A stretch of 6,746 nt of DNA, from positions 1 to 6,746 of the forward strand of contig JAILPU010000177.1 in the NCBI GenBank assembly GCA_024699395.1, given 5' to 3'. Below are positions 4,182 through 6,746 of the stretch, piece after piece; within the stretch, counting starts at the first letter, position 1; every line of letters begins with the position of its first letter. Origin of the DNA: Lachnospiraceae bacterium. GTDB lineage: Bacteria; Bacillota; Clostridia; Lachnospirales; Lachnospiraceae. The position numbers and the translations under genes were made by a program. Under the pieces are notes generated by a model. It was not told where the DNA came from, did no database searches, and saw only the letters and a program-made list of their open reading frames with translations.

Positions 4182-6746
4182 ATGTGTAAAATGAGTAAAA
4201 CAGGCAATAAAATAATGTCATTCGCATTGGCTTCTTTGATTATGCTAAGCGGAGTATATAATGAAAATCTGCCGGTCATTGCCCAAACTGTGACTGATGG
4301 GAATGCAATAATCACTGAAAATATTGCAACAAACAAAGAAAACGTGAATACTGTGGACAACGTTAATGCTATGGATAGCGAAGATGTTGTTGATAATGCA
4401 GAAACAGCGAATGGCGTTAAAAATGCAGATGTCATAAACAATGAAATCATAGAAGATAATACATATGGGATTAATGGCGTAAAAGCCCAAAATAGCATGA
4501 ATATCGCAAGCGATGGTACTGCGGATGATGAGTATGAAGAGACCGGTGAGGTTGTGGCTCCCAGATATGCGGATGGCAATACTGCTCGCCCCACAGCAGC
4601 GCCTAATATAGAAAATGTGAGTATTAATGTAAGTGATATGGCTGCACCTGTTGCACCTCAATCAGCTTCAGACGAATGGAGCGGAAGCTATGTTGTTTTT
4701 GGTAAATATAATGGCTCAAATACTATTTATAAGGTTTTGGCGCCTTCAACTACAAAATACGGCGACACAACCATGCTTTTGGATTGCAAAGATATTCTTT
4801 TTACAAATGAGTTTTCCGAAAGCCTGAGCGACACATGGGAAAACTCAAGTTTGAGAGCATTGCTTAACAGCAATAATTTTATTTCGACTAATTTCAATTA
4901 TTATGAAAAGAACGCCATCGCAGTTTCACATATGGAAGCTCATAATTTAAATTTTATTCCTTATGATGATCTTGATGAGGTACTTGAACAAAATGGGGAT
5001 CTTACAGCTTATCCCGGAATGGTCACAGAGGGTATATATGGGGCTTACGCAAATGTCAGTCCGGTGTTAAATGACAGGATATTTTTGCTGGATGTTGAAG
5101 ATGTGTCAAATTCGGCTTATGGTTACTATCTCCTTGAAGATAGTGAGTTTGAGTGCAGAAAAAAGAAAACCAGAAGTTACACAACTTATGCTAACTGGTG
5201 GCTGAGAGATGCACGTTCAAATGTAACATACGGGCATAGCGCAGTATTTTATTCCGGAGCTATTTCTCAAACAAATCCTATCAATACGTCATATACGATT
5301 TCACAAAACACATATAATATGGGAGTAAGCCCCGCATTAAACGTGGATCTTTCAAATGTTATTATGATAAACAAAAGAACCGGTACGTTTGGTCAACCCG
5401 GTTGTCAATACAGGCTTACACTTGTGGATGACAGAATGGTTCTCTCAATACCTGAGGGACAGAATGTTGTGAATAATGACGGAGTTATAACGGTTCCATA
5501 TACACTTCCCTATATTGATGGAACAGTGAGAGCTACACAAATTTCAGTTATGGTTCTTAATAAGCCTTATGCAGACAGTAATTCCAACAACTCCGGTTTA
5601 TTGTATTATGCCAAGGTTTACAGTGGTTCGGTACCTGAGTCCGGCAGCGTGACCTTTGTTTTGCCGGATAGTTTTGCTGATAAAACATGGGGGTCGGATT
5701 ACTATATTTATCTTATGGCAGAAAATCGTGGCTATTCTACAGACAATTACCCCATTCCTGCAAGCTATCCTGTGAGAGTATTAAATCCTGCAGGAGAAAA
5801 TGTAGAGCCATCGGCTTCTCCTTCGGGAGCACCTACGTCGTCTCCCACGGCAATACCGGATCCTGTTATTTCAACTGTTACGATTACAGGTATTCCTGTT
5901 CCGCAAATTGGTGATACGGGAACAGGACTTAACCTCACTATTCCTGAAAACAGCGGTTACAATTTGAATTACAATGTAAATGGAATTCAAAACTGGTTTG
6001 ATGAGACGGCAGATGACTACAAGAATTATCATAATCCTTTTGTGGCAGGCCACAGGTATAGTTTTGAGGTGGGTTGTTATGCAAAAACAGGATATTCATT
6101 TGCAAGTAATCTGCAGATAAATCTTCCGGATATTGACTCTTCTGCTTATTCGGAAATTCGATTTTACGATGGTAAAATACATGTTTTATTTTATCCCTTG
6201 GAGGATACGACAGCGACAGCGACACCTACGTTAACGCCTACAGCGACACCGACCCATGTACCGACGGCAACGCCTACCCATGTACCTACAGCAACGCCCA
6301 CGAATGTACCGACGGCAACGCCGACGCATGCGCCGACAGCGACACCGACCCATGTGCCAACGGCAACGCCTACCCATGCACCGACGGCAACGCCTACCCA
6401 TGCACCGACGGCAACGCCGACCCATGTACCTACGCATGTGCCTACAGTGACACCTACGAATGTACCGACGGCAACACCTACGAATGTACCAACGCATCTG
6501 CCTACAGCGACACCTACGAATGTACCGACGGCAACGCCGACGCATGCGCCGACAGCAACACCTATGCAGGCACCGACAGCAACACCGACGAATGTGCCTA
6601 CAGAAGCGCCAACACCGTTTGTGGTGATAATTCCAACAGCAACACCTACGCAGGCACCGACAGCGACACCGACGAATGCGCCTACAGAAGCGCCGACATC
6701 GTTTGTGGTGATAATTCCAACGGCAACGCCTACGAATGTATCGACG
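4182..6746 (+). CDS. Large secreted DUF6273 surface protein with Thr/Pro-rich stalk, 3' end beyond window
   Basis: An open frame of 855 codons with no stop before the window edge. Residues 1-34 form a Sec signal peptide (basic start, hydrophobic [12 protein letters not shown], likely cleavage after VIA). Residues 35-160 are Asn/Asp/Ala-rich and low in complexity. Residues about 166-392 match the DUF6273 pattern as I know it: W166, [18 protein letters not shown] (218-229), an FLLD strand, WWLR (339-342) and [10 protein letters not shown]. This domain is common in secreted Firmicute proteins and its function is unknown. Residues 400-540 look like a beta-sandwich, 543-561 are a Pro/Ser/Thr linker, and 562-675 resemble a beta module seen in clostridial surface proteins ([14 protein letters not shown], then [21 protein letters not shown]). 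From 676 on, TATPTxVP repeats form a probable extended, possibly glycosylated stalk; a wall anchor may lie beyond the edge. Alternative in-frame starts are 4176 and 4191. It follows the five-unit repeat array and has its own promoter and leader. Confidence 0.9.
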   Translation, partial: MCKMSKTGNKIMSFALASLIMLSGVYNENLPVIAQTVTDGNAIITENIATNKENVNTVDNVNAMDSEDVVDNAETANGVKNADVINNEIIEDNTYGINGVKAQNSMNIASDGTADDEYEETGEVVAPRYADGNTARPTAAPNIENVSINVSDMAAPVAPQSASDEWSGSYVVFGKYNGSNTIYKVLAPSTTKYGDTTMLLDCKDILFTNEFSESLSDTWENSSLRALLNSNNFISTNFNYYEKNAIAVSHMEAHNLNFIPYDDLDEVLEQNGDLTAYPGMVTEGIYGAYANVSPVLNDRIFLLDVEDVSNSAYGYYLLEDSEFECRKKKTRSYTTYANWWLRDARSNVTYGHSAVFYSGAISQTNPINTSYTISQNTYNMGVSPALNVDLSNVIMINKRTGTFGQPGCQYRLTLVDDRMVLSIPEGQNVVNNDGVITVPYTLPYIDGTVRATQISVMVLNKPYADSNSNNSGLLYYAKVYSGSVPESGSVTFVLPDSFADKTWGSDYYIYLMAENRGYSTDNYPIPASYPVRVLNPAGENVEPSASPSGAPTSSPTAIPDPVISTVTITGIPVPQIGDTGTGLNLTIPENSGYNLNYNVNGIQNWFDETADDYKNYHNPFVAGHRYSFEVGCYAKTGYSFASNLQINLPDIDSSAYSEIRFYDGKIHVLFYPLEDTTATATPTLTPTATPTHVPTATPTHVPTATPTNVPTATPTHAPTATPTHVPTATPTHAPTATPTHAPTATPTHVPTHVPTVTPTNVPTATPTNVPTHLPTATPTNVPTATPTHAPTATPMQAPTATPTNVPTEAPTPFVVIIPTATPTQAPTATPTNAPTEAPTSFVVIIPTATPTNVST
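6240..6551 (+). repeat. 24-nt coding repeats, TATPTxVP stalk units
   Basis: From codon 687 the surface-protein gene consists of 24-nt units encoding [16 protein letters not shown] or TATPTHAP. Two of the units carry an extra four-residue THVP or THLP. Synonymous changes (CCG/CCT, ACG/ACA/ACC) vary between units while the amino-acid pattern is kept, which suggests protein-level selection in addition to repeat expansion. The preceding [10 protein letters not shown] is a degenerate start of the array. Confidence 0.93.
6552..6746 (+). repeat. 84-nt higher-order coding repeats containing a FVVIIP block
   Basis: Two 28-codon units, 6552-6635 and 6636-6719, each read as two 8-residue TATP-type blocks, then TEAP, then T(P/S)FVVIIP. 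A third unit begins at 6720 and is cut by the window edge. The copies differ mainly by synonymous changes and a few substitutions (M/T, V/A, P/S). The hydrophobic FVVII pentapeptide is unexpected in an otherwise Thr/Pro stalk. Confidence 0.92.

Noticed and set aside
4070..4594. 174-codon minus-strand open frame and an overlapping one at 4245-4661
   Set aside because: Both are shadows of the Asn/Asp-rich N-terminus of the surface protein, which has a signal peptide, ribosome binding site and continuous frame on the plus strand.
6231..6545. Arg/Cys-rich minus-strand frame and an Arg/Gln-rich plus-strand frame at 6256-6450
   Set aside because: They are other-frame readings of the TATPTxVP repeat DNA; the repeat keeps several frames free of stops.

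Overview
The window looks like a piece of a Gram-positive, low-GC Firmicute, most likely a Lachnospiraceae/Butyrivibrio-type gut or rumen bacterium. This assignment is inference. It rests on strong AAGGAGG-type ribosome binding sites, TTGACA/TATAAT-type promoters, a lipoprotein amidase with a long charged linker, and a secreted DUF6273 protein with a Thr/Pro-rich stalk. I see no phage, transposon, CRISPR, tRNA or rRNA sequence.

Layout from left to right: (1) Positions 1-218 are a perfect 100-bp inverted repeat around an 18-base centre. It duplicates, head-on, the 3' end of the first gene and may be a fold-back assembly artefact. (2) 127-789 on the minus strand is a stand-alone left-handed beta-helix acetyltransferase resembling the C-terminal half of GlmU. 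(3) 790-1238 is a divergent intergenic region with paired 12-bp repeats, a tandem array of about 37-38 bp units and a promoter. (4) 1239-2510 is a secreted N-acetylmuramoyl-L-alanine amidase lipoprotein, followed by a strong hairpin terminator. (5) 2804-3559 is a FabG-like short-chain dehydrogenase with its own near-consensus promoter. (6) 3560-4181 is about 620 bp without a gene. It holds a second copy of the last 36 bp of the dehydrogenase gene, a terminator, a five-unit array of 39-41 bp repeats, a promoter and a leader with a terminator-like hairpin. (7) 4182 to the right edge is a large secreted surface protein, still open at the window end: signal peptide, Asn/Asp-rich spacer, DUF6273 domain, beta-sandwich-like modules, then a Thr/Pro repeat stalk.

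The four genes appear to be separate transcription units rather than one operon. Two act at the cell surface (amidase, DUF6273 protein) and two are predicted cytoplasmic enzymes, so no joint pathway is evident. A shared architectural theme is visible: each of the two exported-protein genes has an intergenic tandem array of about 37-41 bp units ending roughly 45-55 bp upstream of its promoter -10 element, and each encodes internal amino-acid repeats. The left edge (palindrome) and right edge (tandem coding repeats) are both structures that break assemblies, so the window may be a whole short contig.
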